Shown here: positions 24,480 through 64,000 of the stretch, in pieces
How positions within the stretch are numbered: position 1 is the first letter of the stretch
How the letters are laid out: each line of letters opens with the position of its first letter
Assembly (NCBI RefSeq): GCF_030936135.1
Contig: NC_082603.1
Coordinates: 23,774,880 to 23,838,879 of the forward strand
DNA: 64,000 nt
From: Gavia stellata
Lineage: Eukaryota > Chordata > Aves > Gaviiformes > Gaviidae
Direction: 5' to 3'
Translations under genes and position numbers: made by a program
The notes under the pieces: model-generated
Databases searched by the model: none
The model's input: the letters and a program-made list of their open reading frames with translations, nothing else
Told to the model about the DNA's origin: nothing

Positions 24480-27400
24480 TCATCTCTGATATGGATGCAT
24501 TGAGGCAGATTTGATGTTTGTTTTTATGCCACTTGGCATTTTTCCTGGAGAGAGAAAAAAGAAAAAGAAAAAGCAGTGCAAAATCGGCTATATGAGAGGA
24601 CATTTCCTCAGGAGCATGCAAGACTCACAACAACTGTCTGGGCTTTTCCTGTTCCACTCCAGGTACCACACTAGGCCTGCCTGCTACAGAAGCATCTTCC
24701 GGCTTCTGACCTAACACAATCAATCTTTTCTACAAATTGGCATCTTTCTCTGTTGAGAAATCTTGACAGTTCCTGTGTCCCCCTGCTATCCCCTCAATTT
24801 CTATCCTTGCTCCATCTTAAACAAGCCTTTCTCTTTGTCAGGAGGCTCACAGAAGTTGCTGGCAGCAGCACGCACAGAAGTACCCAGACTGATCTCCATT
24901 TCCATTTCAGAGGCAAACATAAGAGCCTGTATCCCCTTCCCATGTAGCATTATTTATAGTCAGGGCATATATTTAAATTATCAAGCCTCTCTCAGATCTC
25001 TTAATTTCTCTTAACCACATCCACCTCTTGGGCATTATTACTTTTTGCTGATACCAATCACACATGGGAGTGTGTTCAAAGACATCGTATTAGCAGCTTA
25101 CAATAAGCGTACAATGCTAGACAAAACTAAGATGATCAGAAAAATAAACAAAAGGACAGTGATTAAAGAGCAGCACAGAGGGATATTCAAAGAACACTCC
25201 AGAAATTGGAATGCATGTTCAAATTAGATCAGAAAAAAAGGATAGCTTCTGAAAATTAAAACTGTAGCGCAGCAGGACAAAAGATTTGATGAGCAAATGG
25301 CTAAAAGAATAAAACTTAAACTTTCTCAAACATATCCAAAGCGGGTCATTGCCTGCAATGAATTGGCAGGCAATCTGATATCACTTCAGTGCTAACAATC
25401 AGTACTCAAATACTGTTAGACTTTCCTCCAAAAGGAAGAGTGAACAAGACTGTATGGTTCACTCACATCTGGAATACTGTGAGCGGTTCTGGTGTTCCCA
25501 GTCTTGAAAACAAACAGAAAAGGTGCAGGCAAGAGTGACAAGAATGGTCCAAGATACATTACAATTTTCACACAAAGTGATATTAAACAGAATAGGACTA
25601 ATTAGCTGGGGAAAAAAAAAGATGGATAAAGGGAGGAGGACATGACAGACTTCCAAAAAATGAAAACTACTATGGAGAAAGTAACTGAGGACTGATTATT
25701 TGCCATTTCTCACAACACAGGTAAAAAGGAAACATGCAATAAAATTATCAGGCAAAAGATTTAAACATAAAAAGGAAAACTTTTTTAAGCAAAACATGCG
25801 ATAAAGCTGTGGTGGGACATATTGCCATAGGGGGTGTAGAAGTCAAAATTGTAATTCAAAAAGGAACTGGAGAAATTGATGGCTGCTATACCCACTGGTC
25901 TCAAACCAAACTCTGGCTTAAAATCCCTAAACAACAACTGCTGTCAGGATATACTTTGTTCTTATATTCTTTCAGCCTCAACTATGGGCACTATCAAAAG
26001 CAGGATAGTAGGACTGACCTTTGGCGAAAGCCAGTATATATAGCTGCTCTTACCAAAAGGGAACTTCCCAGTAATACAGGCTGGACAAGTGCTCTTGTTA
26101 CCAGCGCACTCTGCTTGATGTACAGAAGCGACTGTCTTCGCATCCTGGAGACAGTGTTTATGGGTATGCAGCCAGAAATCACAGGGGCCTTCTTTGTTTC
26201 CAAATCACAGTGGAAATTACTTTCTAACTCTTACATAAATACATAATTAACTTAGGATTAATATTGTTGCTCAAGTTAATTTCTGAACAACATTCATTAT
26301 ACAGGCAAGAAAACACCAATTAGGATATCCGATATCCAAAATCTCAATTAACACGAACATAAGAATGACAGTACAGGGTTAGGCCTGTAGGTCCACCAGG
26401 CCAATCCCATTCTTGACAGCAGAGGACATTTAAGGAGGAATACCAGCACAGGGCAAGCCTGCACTGATACCTCTGCAGAATACCACCTCAGCTTCTAACA
26501 TACTGTGGCTCAGGGACTTGGAGTCAGAGATGGTATCTTCAGGATTAGCTGTTGACTGATTTTTCATCCAGAAATTTACCTACCTACTTACTTTTCCATC
26601 TCATATAAACTTTAACTACCTATCACATACTTGGCAATGTCCTCCACAGTGTAATTATTTAGTATTCAGAAAACTATCTCCCTTTTCGTTCTGAATCAAC
26701 AAGCTGGTATTTTCATTGGTGCACTTTCATCAATCCTTCTGTATCATGGGAAACAGTGAACACTCATTCCCCATTCACCTGCTGTATACAATTTGGGATT
26801 TTATAGGCTTTCATACTTTCTTCTCCCTACACCAAAGCTATCCCCAGTAGCAGAGATGGGAACTGCACATAATATTGCAGGTGTGGCTGTCCAATGGATT
26901 TACACAATGGCCTAATGATATCCTCTGTTTCTCTGTTCCTTTTCTAGTAATTCCTAACATTCGGTTTGCATTTTTGCCCCAACTGAACATCCAGTTAATG
27001 GCTTTATGGAACTATTATATCATGTATCTATTTCCCAAATACAAGTAATTAGGTTGGAGTCCAGGTGCTGGCCATGTAAAGTCAAATTGCTATGCCTACG
27101 TGTTTCACTTGATATTGAATACAAATGTAATCTACTGTTACTAAGTGAAGTCACTTGGTATATGAAATCCTTCTGTGACTCTTTACAGACAGCTTTTGTT
27201 TTTTTCTTACCTTAAATAACTCATTATCATCAAACCTTTCCACTTTATTGCCTACCCACAATTTAAATTTGACAGCAAAACACACAGCATAGGTCCCTAC
27301 AAACCTACACTAGGATCTCCCTCCATATTGATTCCTATGTTCACTAAGTCTATTATTAAAATGGTATTGCAGTGTGAGTTAAGAAGGTGAAGCTGAATGG

Positions 27401-30400
27401 CTGGGATCCATCTGAACCTCTGAGCCAATGTTAAGCAGGTATTACTCCACTGTTACAACCTGACTCATGTTATTAAGGCCAGAAAGGAACCTCTTACTCA
27501 GTTATATCTAAAAGGTGACTGAGGAAGAATCTCTACATCTGCATTTTTCTTTCTTGCTCCCTGGATTTCAATTGCTCTCAGATATGCAGCTTATTTACCT
27601 GGCTGTCCTGCTTGTGCCATCTGCACTCCTGCGAGCATCGGCTGCTGCTGAGCTGGTGCACCTGACATTGGGACCTGCTGCATGCCTGAAGCACCTGCAA
27701 TGATGCCACCAGTTCCTGGTTGACCTGACTGGACAGATCCTCCAGAGCCAGGGGGTCTCCGGTTTGACAGTCCTTTCCCGAAGGCCACAGCTGCTACCAG
27801 CGCATTGGTGTCTGCAGGGTTGAAAGTCTGCTTGTTCTGTCGTAAACCTGTAGACAAAGAAGTGATTTTTGAACTTTCTAGCAATCAAGTCTAAAAAGTA
27901 GCATACCTGGTCCTGAATTTACTTTTCTGCTATTTTGATGCATGTAATAATAGAGATCCGCTTCTAACAAGCTATCCTACAAGAGTCTCAGCAGGGTCAA
28001 AGAAGCTGCAAAATCCAGGGACAGTGGTGATCCAAGAGCTTCTCCACTAAGAGCAGGGCATATACCAGTCAGGGAAGGAGGATAGAGGGAGGCAACTCCT
28101 CCCATGAGAATGTTCCTACTAAAGGCTCTTCTGTGCTGAATCCTGTGGCAGGTAACAAGCACTGTGTTTTAGATAAACAATGGCAACATCCCCTTTTGGA
28201 GCCTCATGAGCAGCATGGTGTCTGCAAGTTTTTCTACTACACACCTTCCCACTTATACTATTAATCCCAGAAACCAAACAGAACCTGTGCTTGGGTCCTT
28301 GCTTACACTATGTGTGTGTCAAAGATGAGAAAAAACCCCCCCGCTACCTTTGAGAGTTGTGCATAGCAATCCCAGGAATAGTGAACAGCTGATGGCAGAG
28401 ACCAATAAAATAAGGATGTCCAGCATCAGAGTCAGAACCAGAAAAGGTTAACTATGAGTCTGAAGCAGCTATCATGTAGAGAATGTCACACAAAAGCCTG
28501 CCAACAAACATGTTGCGGTCTTATTCAGAACATAGCTAAGGGGTTTCCCATTTACGGCCACTGCATTTTCACAGCTATTTTTATTAATCCAAGCTGATTG
28601 GGATGTTTTCTTGGTAAATACTTACCACCTCCTCAAAGGGGGATATGGCAAAGGGTTGGAATGACCTTCCTGCCATGCACCAGTCACACAAGCAGGACAC
28701 ATTGCACCCACAGGACCCCTTTTCAAATTAGGGGGCTCCAGGACAGCCAATCTCGCATCTTCTGGAATGCTTTCGTCTACGCTGCTCATCTGCATTTCCC
28801 ACACTTCAGGCTCTCTGATTTACCTATTTTGCCACTACTCTCTCAAGGCTGCTGCTTGGACCTTATACCCTGTTTCCACCTCAGTGACATACCTCCACTT
28901 TCAGATTCACGCTCCTCCTTACTGATTTTCTCCAGCAGATTTGAGCACATTTTGTTCAGACTTTGGATCTGTTTCTGCAAAATGAAAACCATCAGAAACC
29001 ACCAGGGTACCTCCAGCTCAGTACAAGTCAGCAAGGTAAACAAACAAGCTTTCTCTTCCCAGGGTCTGTGTAAGCAAACATAAGCATTTTGGTAGCAGAG
29101 CCTAGAGAGCCCAGTGCTAATGCATGCAGGAGGGCACTATGGGGATGGGATAGCCTTCCCCTTCTCTGACTCATCTGATAGCACCTCCTGTGAACAGCCA
29201 GCGGGCTGGATACCCTTGGTTTGTGAAACTGTGGAGGAAACTAAACCTCAGCTAGCGTCAGCTGGAGAAATCTCAGACAGAAAAGGACACAGCAAAAAAG
29301 AAAACTGTCAGATGGAAGGGTGAAGAAAGCAGAGTTAAAGGGTATCTTGTGCCCTAGGACTAAGAGGCAGAAGTATCAAACTCTTCTTCACCTACCTGTG
29401 CCACATCAGGGCTAATTCGAGCTGCATCTGTGATCAGCTGCTTCTCCTGCTCCTCTACCTCAGGATCAGGCTTAGTTCGAAGATGGTCAGGCACTACCTC
29501 ATGGCTGAACACTGGCACACGCCCCTCTGTCTGCCGCTGCAATAGTTGGACAAGCCACACTCAGAGCCTCCTCCTCCAGACTAGCACTCAGACAGCTCAA
29601 GACGAGAGCACAGGCCGTGGTGGTGGAACAAGGCTAGTAGCATGCTGTGGGGAAACCTTGATCTGGGGAGCATTGGAAAGTTTCAATGATTTGTCCAGGA
29701 ATTTGCACTATGCCAAAGAGCAACCCACGGGGGTCTGCAGTGCAACCCCACCAGCATGGCCATAATCAGTTGAAATGTTTTCTCACTCAAGCAAAGAATA
29801 AATGTTGCCAACGCATGCTGGACATTCTGTAACACACCCCATGTTGGTCAGATGACAAACAGTGCAAATCTAGATGCAGATGTCTGACAGAAACAGCACA
29901 GCTACGGCAGAGAAAACCAGGAGCTTGCAAGGGGACCTCCCAGTTACACAACAAGACACTATCTCTTTCAGCCCCAACATCATGAAAGTAACATATTTAT
30001 GAACAGGAACACCCCCTGTAAAGTGTATCCAGTGCAACTGTTTGTAGGTGAAAGCCTCCCAGCAAAACAGCTCCCAGGCAGAACCACTCATCACGTTTTC
30101 TTTCTCTGCACCCAGAGCTGAGGAATGCCCAGCACAAGGAATGGCAAGCTAGAGCAGATACAGAAGCACTTTCTGATACTCCAGGGCCAACACTCAGAGG
30201 GAAGTTTCTTACCATGATCTCCTCATCGCGGTCTGGAGACAGCACTAGGGGTATGATAACCTGGTTTCGCAATAGTGGGGTCTTCTCATGCTTTAGCACT
30301 TTATTCAAGGTGTTCAGCTGCCCTGAGAGCAATGCAAAGCTGTCCAGAACTGAAGGCCTGGGAAAGAAAATAAAGAGGACAGAACATGGAAAGGGATGCC

Positions 30401-33400
30401 ACAGATGGCTTTTATCTCTTCTTCACTCAAATGGCTGAGAAGTGAGGAAATAACACTATTACTCCTCAAACCAGTCTACTCCAGACAGTAAGCAATAGAA
30501 GGGCTGAATGTGCAGGTGTGGACAAATCCCAGTCCCTACTGCAAATAGCTCAAATGCTGCAAATAGCTCAGGGACATTGCAAGCAGTACCATTGTAAGTG
30601 GCAGTTGTTTGGGATTTCAGTAACGTACACAGAAGCAATGCTTTCCTTATCACTAACTCTCTCAGTGCAATTCTAGAGCAAGGTCTGAGAAACAATTTCA
30701 CTCCTAAACACTGCAGCCAGGAGAGACAATATTTATAGCTTGGCTATCCAGACTAAGCAATAATGAAGCAAAATAACTGATAATCTTGTCAAGGAGGTCC
30801 CCTTCAGCTTGGTCCCTCTAGTGGATTCATCACCTCTCCTGCTTTCTGTGACATGAACTGTAAACGCTAACCATCTGTGAAGCTTTGCTGCAGTGGCAGA
30901 CGCTGTCTAAGATACTGTATAGTTTATTAAGCTGTAGCTATAACATCTTTATGCTCCATCAGGAAGAGAATGCTACCTTGCAAGTCTCTCAAACCGTCTA
31001 GTAAAACATGCGGAACCAGCAAAACACAAGACCCTAGTTTACACCAGAGCCAGAAAAAGCCAGAAAGGTCAAGAAATGCAGAAAGAACCATTGCTCATTT
31101 TATAGTGCAGGTGGGTCTCTAAGATATTTTGTCTGAGAAGCTTCCAGTCACTGCAGATGCAAGTCTAGTTCTCATAAAGTGTCTATATTAAAAGGTGTTA
31201 GCACGACTCTATTACTATACAGCACAAAATCAATGGATTTCAGCTGGTTTTCTGGTGGAAGACATGTAGTGGTTCCTCCTGCAGAAATGTGAAAAGCAAA
31301 TTTAAACCTACTGACAATAGGCTAATGGTTTTTAATTATATTTTGTGGTCCTTTGAGCTGCGTCTGGAACAGCTTCAGCAGTGATTGACAGTGCCCCCAG
31401 CTCTGTGAGACACCTTACCATGTGAGTCGGTCGTACTCGTTCTCCAGCTTATAGATAAAACTGACCAAGGAGTTCTTCAGGTCGGCCACCTGAGTGATGA
31501 GCGCCTCCAGGGTCAGCTCCAGCTGCTTCTCCTCTCTCTAAAAAAGGAAAGAAAGACAAGGGATGAGGACAAAGCTTAACACCTTCCCAAGGTGTTGTGG
31601 ATCCACACACATGCATCCATAGTCCAATCTCTCCTACAGAGACCCTCCTTTTCAGGGGAAGCAAACAGAGACTCTGGAGATAAAAATCCTACGGTTTCAC
31701 ACCGACCCCTTCCCCTTTGGTCGGAACACTTAGGCAAGAGACTTGTGCCTGAGATAAACCCTTGGCTAGTTGTCCTCTTTAAGATCTAGATGAGTGTAGT
31801 GAAGACATTATCGTTTACCTCTGCTTTTTACCACATCAGGCAAAGTCATCAAAGTTGGCTCATGCCACCTTTGTGAGCCATTTAAGCTAACCCCGCTCAA
31901 AGTAGATTAGCATTCCCTCAACCTTTTCTGGCAGCAGGTGTGGGCACAGTGACACCTTCGTACAAAACAGCCCTTTGGAAAATGAGTATCAGGTCCATGG
32001 CCTAAAGACTCCAGTTTCTGCCCTTCACCTCATTCTTTACTTACTTCCTGCCCAAGTGCCTTCCAGCTGCTAAAGAAACTGGCAGCTCCTAATCTACTTG
32101 TGCCTTACCGGCTGCGGGAGGCCCTGACATGACAGAGACCACACATACCGACACACGCACACATCACCTCCTGCCTTTTGCTCTGGATTACGTTGTTTAA
32201 ATAACCTTTTCCACTGACATCCCCGGGTGAGGGAGGATGGTGACAAAGTGTCAGGATAGGGGATCTGTTGCCAAAGACACCAAGGCATATCCTTGACTCT
32301 TGCAAAAACCCTCTAGAATCTTATCTATTCTAACTTATTCATGCTACAGTATTGCGTAAAATATAATTAAAGTCCCAGCCCTAATGAACTGCTCATGTAA
32401 GTCAAGAACTGTACAATAATAATCCATGAGGCGGGTGGGACAAAGCAATCAAATAATAGAAAGGGAATGCCGATTGGGAAAGCAGATAGAGTGACTCAGG
32501 CTGTTGGCATGCTTGCTATTGAGTTTGTTGTTGTTTTATTTAAATACACTGGACCAGTCTGAGCTTCACTGGAGAGATTATCAGGTATCTTCTATGTTCA
32601 CGAGAACGCAAATTTATTCTGTTTTATTTATAGTCTGACAAGACTATAAAGGCTTTTTTTAGTAATCACTGTTCAGACTTCACTTCACTTAACCACCTTA
32701 GAAGAAACAGCTGAGTCAACTTTGTTAAAACTTAATCCCCAGTCCATGGAGTGGATTCACGGAGCGGATTGCTGGGTGTTCTACCTCGAGATAAAAGCAC
32801 TCTCCTCCATCTTGTGATGGGACTAGTCAGTTCCTGTGCAATTAAGAAATGAGTCTACAACTGTTTGTGTGCACTGTGTTTGTGCAAGAAGATTAACTAA
32901 TGCCTGTATTACAAGTTGGGCTGGTAGCCAGTGTTTTACTGCAGGGGTGCCAGGCATATGCACCCATGACAATTCACCTGGCCCGTTGCCTGCGCTTATC
33001 CAAGAAGTCCTCACGAGGATGAATGAAATCTGATTGCACATGCATTGCTCTTGCGGCAGCAGCGTACTCCAAGCCTCCTTCTTTCGTAGGCTCCCTCCAA
33101 AGCCATTAAGAGCTGGAAGCAGATGTAAGCACTGCAAAGCATGCATGCAATAAGACCGACTGGTGTTTCCAAGGAATGCTGTGCCTCTCACAGGCATATG
33201 CTATATTCAAGCAGTGCTTTAAGGAGTTTGTTAGCCATACTAAATTGCCCCAAGGTAGTAGAGATAGGGCTTATGGGAGGGGTTGCTGAAGGACCTCCTG
33301 ATATGAAGCAACTGAGAGGTAAAGGTGAAATTCAGAGTAGGTAAACGTATAACCAATGCATGTGGCAAAACAAAGGAAAAAAAAAAACAATCCTGACTTT

Positions 33401-34703
33401 CCATACACAATGACATTCTCTGAGCTGATAATATTATCACTCAGAAACAAGATCTCAGTATTATCTGAGGGTAACCCATGAAAACATCTGCCCAAGGCTC
33501 AAGAAGCAGTCAAGGAAGTAAAAGCGATAATAGGATTTATTAGGAAGGCAACAGAAAACTAAGCATCATTATGTCATCATATAAATGCATGCCTCATTTG
33601 CATCTCGAATAGTATGTGTCACTTTCATCCCTCCAACTGAAAAGGGATATAGTAGGCATACGTACAAATAAAGGCAACAAGGATGATCAAGAATCTTCAT
33701 CAGTACCATAGATGCAGCAGTTAAAAACAGAAAAGAGAGCGGTATGTGCAAGTGGCTGAAACAAGGAGAGACAATATAACAAACCCTATAGACGAGGAAT
33801 TGCAGAACAATCTATTTTTCTTTTCCGGTAGAACAACCGGAGACTTGTATGAGGCCAGCAGGTAGTGGTTTCAAACAAACCAAAGGAGGTGGATCTTTAC
33901 AGCCTGTTAACCTGTCATTAACCTCTGTAGCTCTTTTCCACTGGACATTATGGATACTAAAAATGGACAGCGCTTCGAGAAGTAACTAGATCCTTCTTCC
34001 ATCAATGAAAATTCATTCAAGGCTATTAAACACAAGGGATGTGCTAGCAATAGTTTATACAGAATAACATCAGTAGCTTATTTTGCTCTCACAACTTTTT
34101 TTTGGGCATCAGCTTCTTGGCTAGTGGCAAACCCAGGCTGCTGGGTAGGTGGACCTTTGGTCTGATGACTGTTACCAAGGGCTGCAGCAAGGGCTGAGAG
34201 GTGCGCTCAGATATCCAGACACACGCTCACCCTACAGCCGTGCAGCAAGAGGTGGTTGTTGCAGAGGAAAGCATAGCACCAGCTGCTCGAGGGTGAGCTC
34301 AGTCTCCCACCCAGGCTGCTTCAGCCCGGGGCGGGTTAGACCCCTGGGGAGCAGACGGGCCGAGGTCGGGCAGGAATCACTGTTGCAGCCGGCGGGGAAA
34401 TAGCCGCTTGGCGGCCGCGGCCCCCGCCAGGGTCGGGCCAAAGGCGGCGGCAGCGCTGGCCACCGCCTCAGGCCAAGCCCCGTGCAGCTCGGGACGTCCG
34501 TGACAGGCGGCACCGAAACGCGGGGCCCGGGCCCGGCCCCGCCACGGAGCGGCCCCACAGGCCGCGCTGGCCTCCCGCCCGCGGCAAAGCCCTGCAGCGC
34601 CTCCCCGGCCCGGCCCTGCCCGCGCCCCGCTGCCCCCGGAGGGGCCGCAGCCGCGCTCAGCCCCAGCCCGGCCCGGCCCGGCTCCGGCGCCCCTCACCTG
34701 CAT
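24480..34703 (-). CDS. MED8: MED8, Mediator of RNA polymerase II transcription subunit 8 (complete, 7 coding exons)
   Basis: MED8 is a subunit of the Mediator head module; its N-terminal helices pack in the head and its C-terminal part anchors the MED18-MED20 pair. Mammalian MED8 was also reported to bind Elongin B/C. Coding exons, 5' to 3': 34,698-34,703; 31,419-31,537; 30,213-30,357; 29,396-29,536; 28,893-28,974; 27,599-27,847; 24,480-24,544. All junctions are AG/GT and the lengths (6, 119, 145, 141, 82, 249, 65 nt) join in frame to 268 codons plus stop, the length of human MED8. The protein opens MQREEKQLE, has a helical N-terminal half ([19 protein letters not shown] in exon 3), an acidic EVEEQEKQ stretch in exon 4, a Gly/Gln/Pro-rich tail in exon 6 and ends SASMHPYQR. 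Introns 1 (3.2 kb) and 6 (3.1 kb) are the largest. Confidence 0.97.
25440..25790 (+). repeat. Old CR1/L3-type LINE remnant in MED8 intron 6, plus orientation
   Basis: The text tracks the reverse-transcriptase region of CR1/L3 elements in sense direction: 'CTCACATCTGGAATACTGTG' (coding the HLEYC-type motif), 'CAGTCTTGAAAACAAACAG', 'CAGGCAAGAGTGACAAGAAT', 'GGGAGGAGGACATGACAGAC'. The order agrees with the family, but frameshifts and stops are frequent. Confidence 0.6.
25795..26344. other. MED8 intron 6, between two LINE remnants
   Basis: About 550 bp of AT-rich intron with a 145-codon plus-strand frame (25,809-26,246) of no recognisable family. It may be further decayed repeat; I could not assign it. 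Confidence 0.35.
26345..27060 (-). repeat. Old CR1/L3-type LINE remnant in MED8 intron 6, inverted
   Basis: On plus it begins with the reverse complement of the family's 3' terminus ('GAACATAAGAATGACAGTAC', 'GGTCCACCAGGCCAATCCCA'). It continues through internal blocks in the expected order ('GGGAACTGCACATAATATTG' with 'CAGGTGTGGCTGTCCAATGG', then 'TAGTAATTCCTAACATTCGG'). This is a strong match in order and spacing to the L3-like CR1 copies of reptiles and birds. It lies in opposite orientation to the remnant at 25.4 kb in the same intron. Confidence 0.75.
27244..27249 (-). terminator. Intronic AATAAA in MED8 intron 6
   Basis: A canonical poly(A) signal on the MED8 sense strand, 350 nt after the exon 6 donor. 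Together with the stop codon reached 6 nt into the intron it could support a short MED8 transcript. Isolated AATAAA words also occur by chance. Confidence 0.3.
32600..33380. other. MED8 intron 1, no feature recognised
   Basis: AT-rich intron sequence between exon 2 and the LINE remnant. Open frames on both strands are short (up to 124 codons) and lack signatures. Confidence 0.4.
33380..33960 (+). repeat. Old CR1/L3-type LINE remnant in MED8 intron 1
   Basis: The best part is 33,500-33,700: 'AAGCAGTCAAGGAAGTAAAA', 'GGATTTATTAGGAAGGCAAC', 'CATCATTATGTCATCATATA' (the family's 'ATCATTATGCCTCTATATAA'), then 'CAACAAGGATGATCAAGAAT'. This is the sense strand of the reverse-transcriptase C-terminal region. 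Heavily mutated; boundaries approximate. Confidence 0.55.
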
Positions 34704-34825
34704 GGCGGCACGGCCCGGTTGCCACGGGAGAGCGGCGCTTCCGGGTCAGCCGCGCACCGCAGGGTGGCGGGGCGGGCCGCTGCGAGGGCGGAGGTCAGAG
34801 GGCGCGGGGCGGGGCCGGGCGGGAC

Positions 34826-63056
<28,231 letters not shown>

Positions 63057-64000
63057 GTAGGGGCCCACCTTGGTTTTGCTTCTGTTCTTAGCATTGGGCC
63101 AGGACAGATCTTTCTTCAAGCATCTTCTACTGCCTGCTAGAAGCAATGTTGTAGGGCAGGGTCTAACAGAGCCACATGTAAGGACGAATACTTCCAGTGG
63201 GATAACCACCTGTTACGGTGTCCACCAGGACCTCCTTTTTTTTTTTTTATAATCTCTAGTGACATCCATCCTTTCACTTTCTCTTGTTGTCTTAGCTCAT
63301 TACTGTCCCATCTGGCCTGAGCTGGAGGGCAGTTTGTCTGCAAGTAACTCTCAGACTTGTTGTTTCTGGAGAAATTACACATCTCTTGCTGCTTGACTCA
63401 AATTTGAGTTTGCTGTTGAATCTGGTGAAAACGACAGGTTTTATCTTTTTCTAATTAATAAAGTGTAATTTATTATTTTTTTTAAATTAAAACTCTGGAA
63501 AAAAATTACAAAAGTAATGTCAAGGTAGAATTGGAATATGCTTGATGCTAAGCTTCTGTCCTGCTCTTAAGGTATTTCTGAGGTTTGTATTGCCTCTGGA
63601 AACTTGAAGGAGGGGAAAAAGTACTCTGCTGTGCCTTAGTGTCTGTGGAAGAAACACTCTCTTTAGGTCCTTTGTCCTCTGTTTGCACTTGACTATCCTC
63701 AGTTCCTCTATGTGAATTCACTAGCATTTGTTGGGAATCCCCAATCCTATTTCTTTTAATATTGTAAGTCATCGAGATGGGGCTGTGGTTTTGAAGAATA
63801 CTTGGTGATTGGAAAGGCAGATGACTCCTTCAAGTGCTACTTTTCCAGAGGAAAGCTGTGGGAACTTTTTTTTGTTTATAAGACATTAGCAATCACCTAG
63901 CCCAATGCAGATTGTATAAATATTACTGAAGGATGTACGTGTGTGACACATTACACCCAGATCTGCCATCGTATTACTAATTTGAATACCTGGGGAGTAC
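63057..64000 (+). other. SZT2: SZT2 intron 28 (runs off the right edge)
   Basis: After the donor at 63,057 no acceptor with an open, conserved continuation in the required phase (AG of a split codon) was found. The candidate at 63,296 (TCTTAG) hits a stop after eight codons. The stretch has a T run at 63,236-63,249 and AT-rich sequence at 63,455-63,510. Confidence 0.6.

Noticed and set aside
27591-27888. Two 97-codon minus frames over MED8 exon 6
   Set aside because: One is exon 6 itself with flanking intron read in; the other is its out-of-frame shadow. Only 27,599-27,847 in the MED8 frame is coding.
63297-63351. Possible SZT2 exon 29 after TCTTAG at 63,296
   Set aside because: In the required phase it reaches a stop (TGA) after eight codons.

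Overview
The window looks like nuclear DNA of a bird. Its genes are split into many exons with GT..AG introns and have CpG-island promoters. Two intronic repeats carry the typical 3' end of avian CR1 retroposons (an ATTCTGTG-type octamer after a CCTTYCCAA..CAACCATTCTGT tail). The gene order ELOVL1 - MED8 - SZT2, with MED8 and SZT2 head to head, is the order I know from human chromosome 1p34. All assignments come from reading the sequence and from recalled protein families; no database search was run.

Layout. Positions 1-338 are intron. At 339-400 (minus) lies the first coding exon of ELOVL1, an endoplasmic-reticulum elongase of very-long-chain fatty acids; the rest of the gene runs off the left edge. 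Its upstream intron is about 11 kb. It appears to lead back to a promoter near 11.41 kb (minus) with a TATA-like box, a CCAAT box and paired GC boxes; a second CpG island lies at 9.65-10.25 kb. From about 11.65 to 24.06 kb I see no convincing gene, only worn CR1/L3-type LINE remains and a few doubtful reading frames. MED8 (Mediator head-module subunit 8) occupies 34.70 to 24.06 kb on the minus strand. Its seven coding exons join in frame to 268 codons plus stop. SZT2 (scaffold of KICSTOR, a negative regulator of mTORC1) starts at 34,826 on the plus strand. I could place 28 consecutive coding exons, all joining in frame, up to 63,056: about 1,418 codons, roughly the first 40% of a protein of some 3,400 residues. 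It continues beyond the right edge.

How the genes relate. MED8 and SZT2 start codons are only 122 bp apart inside one CpG island, so they very likely share a bidirectional promoter. ELOVL1 and MED8 point the same way but have separate promoters. The three products act in different processes (lipid elongation, transcription, amino-acid sensing); nothing here suggests an operon-like unit or a novel system.

The points most worth checking are: a possible upstream ELOVL1 exon that would add an in-frame hydrophobic N-terminus; an in-frame stop plus poly(A) signal in MED8 intron 6 that would give a shortened protein; an atypical SZT2 splice donor; and the symmetrical motif layout of the two promoters.
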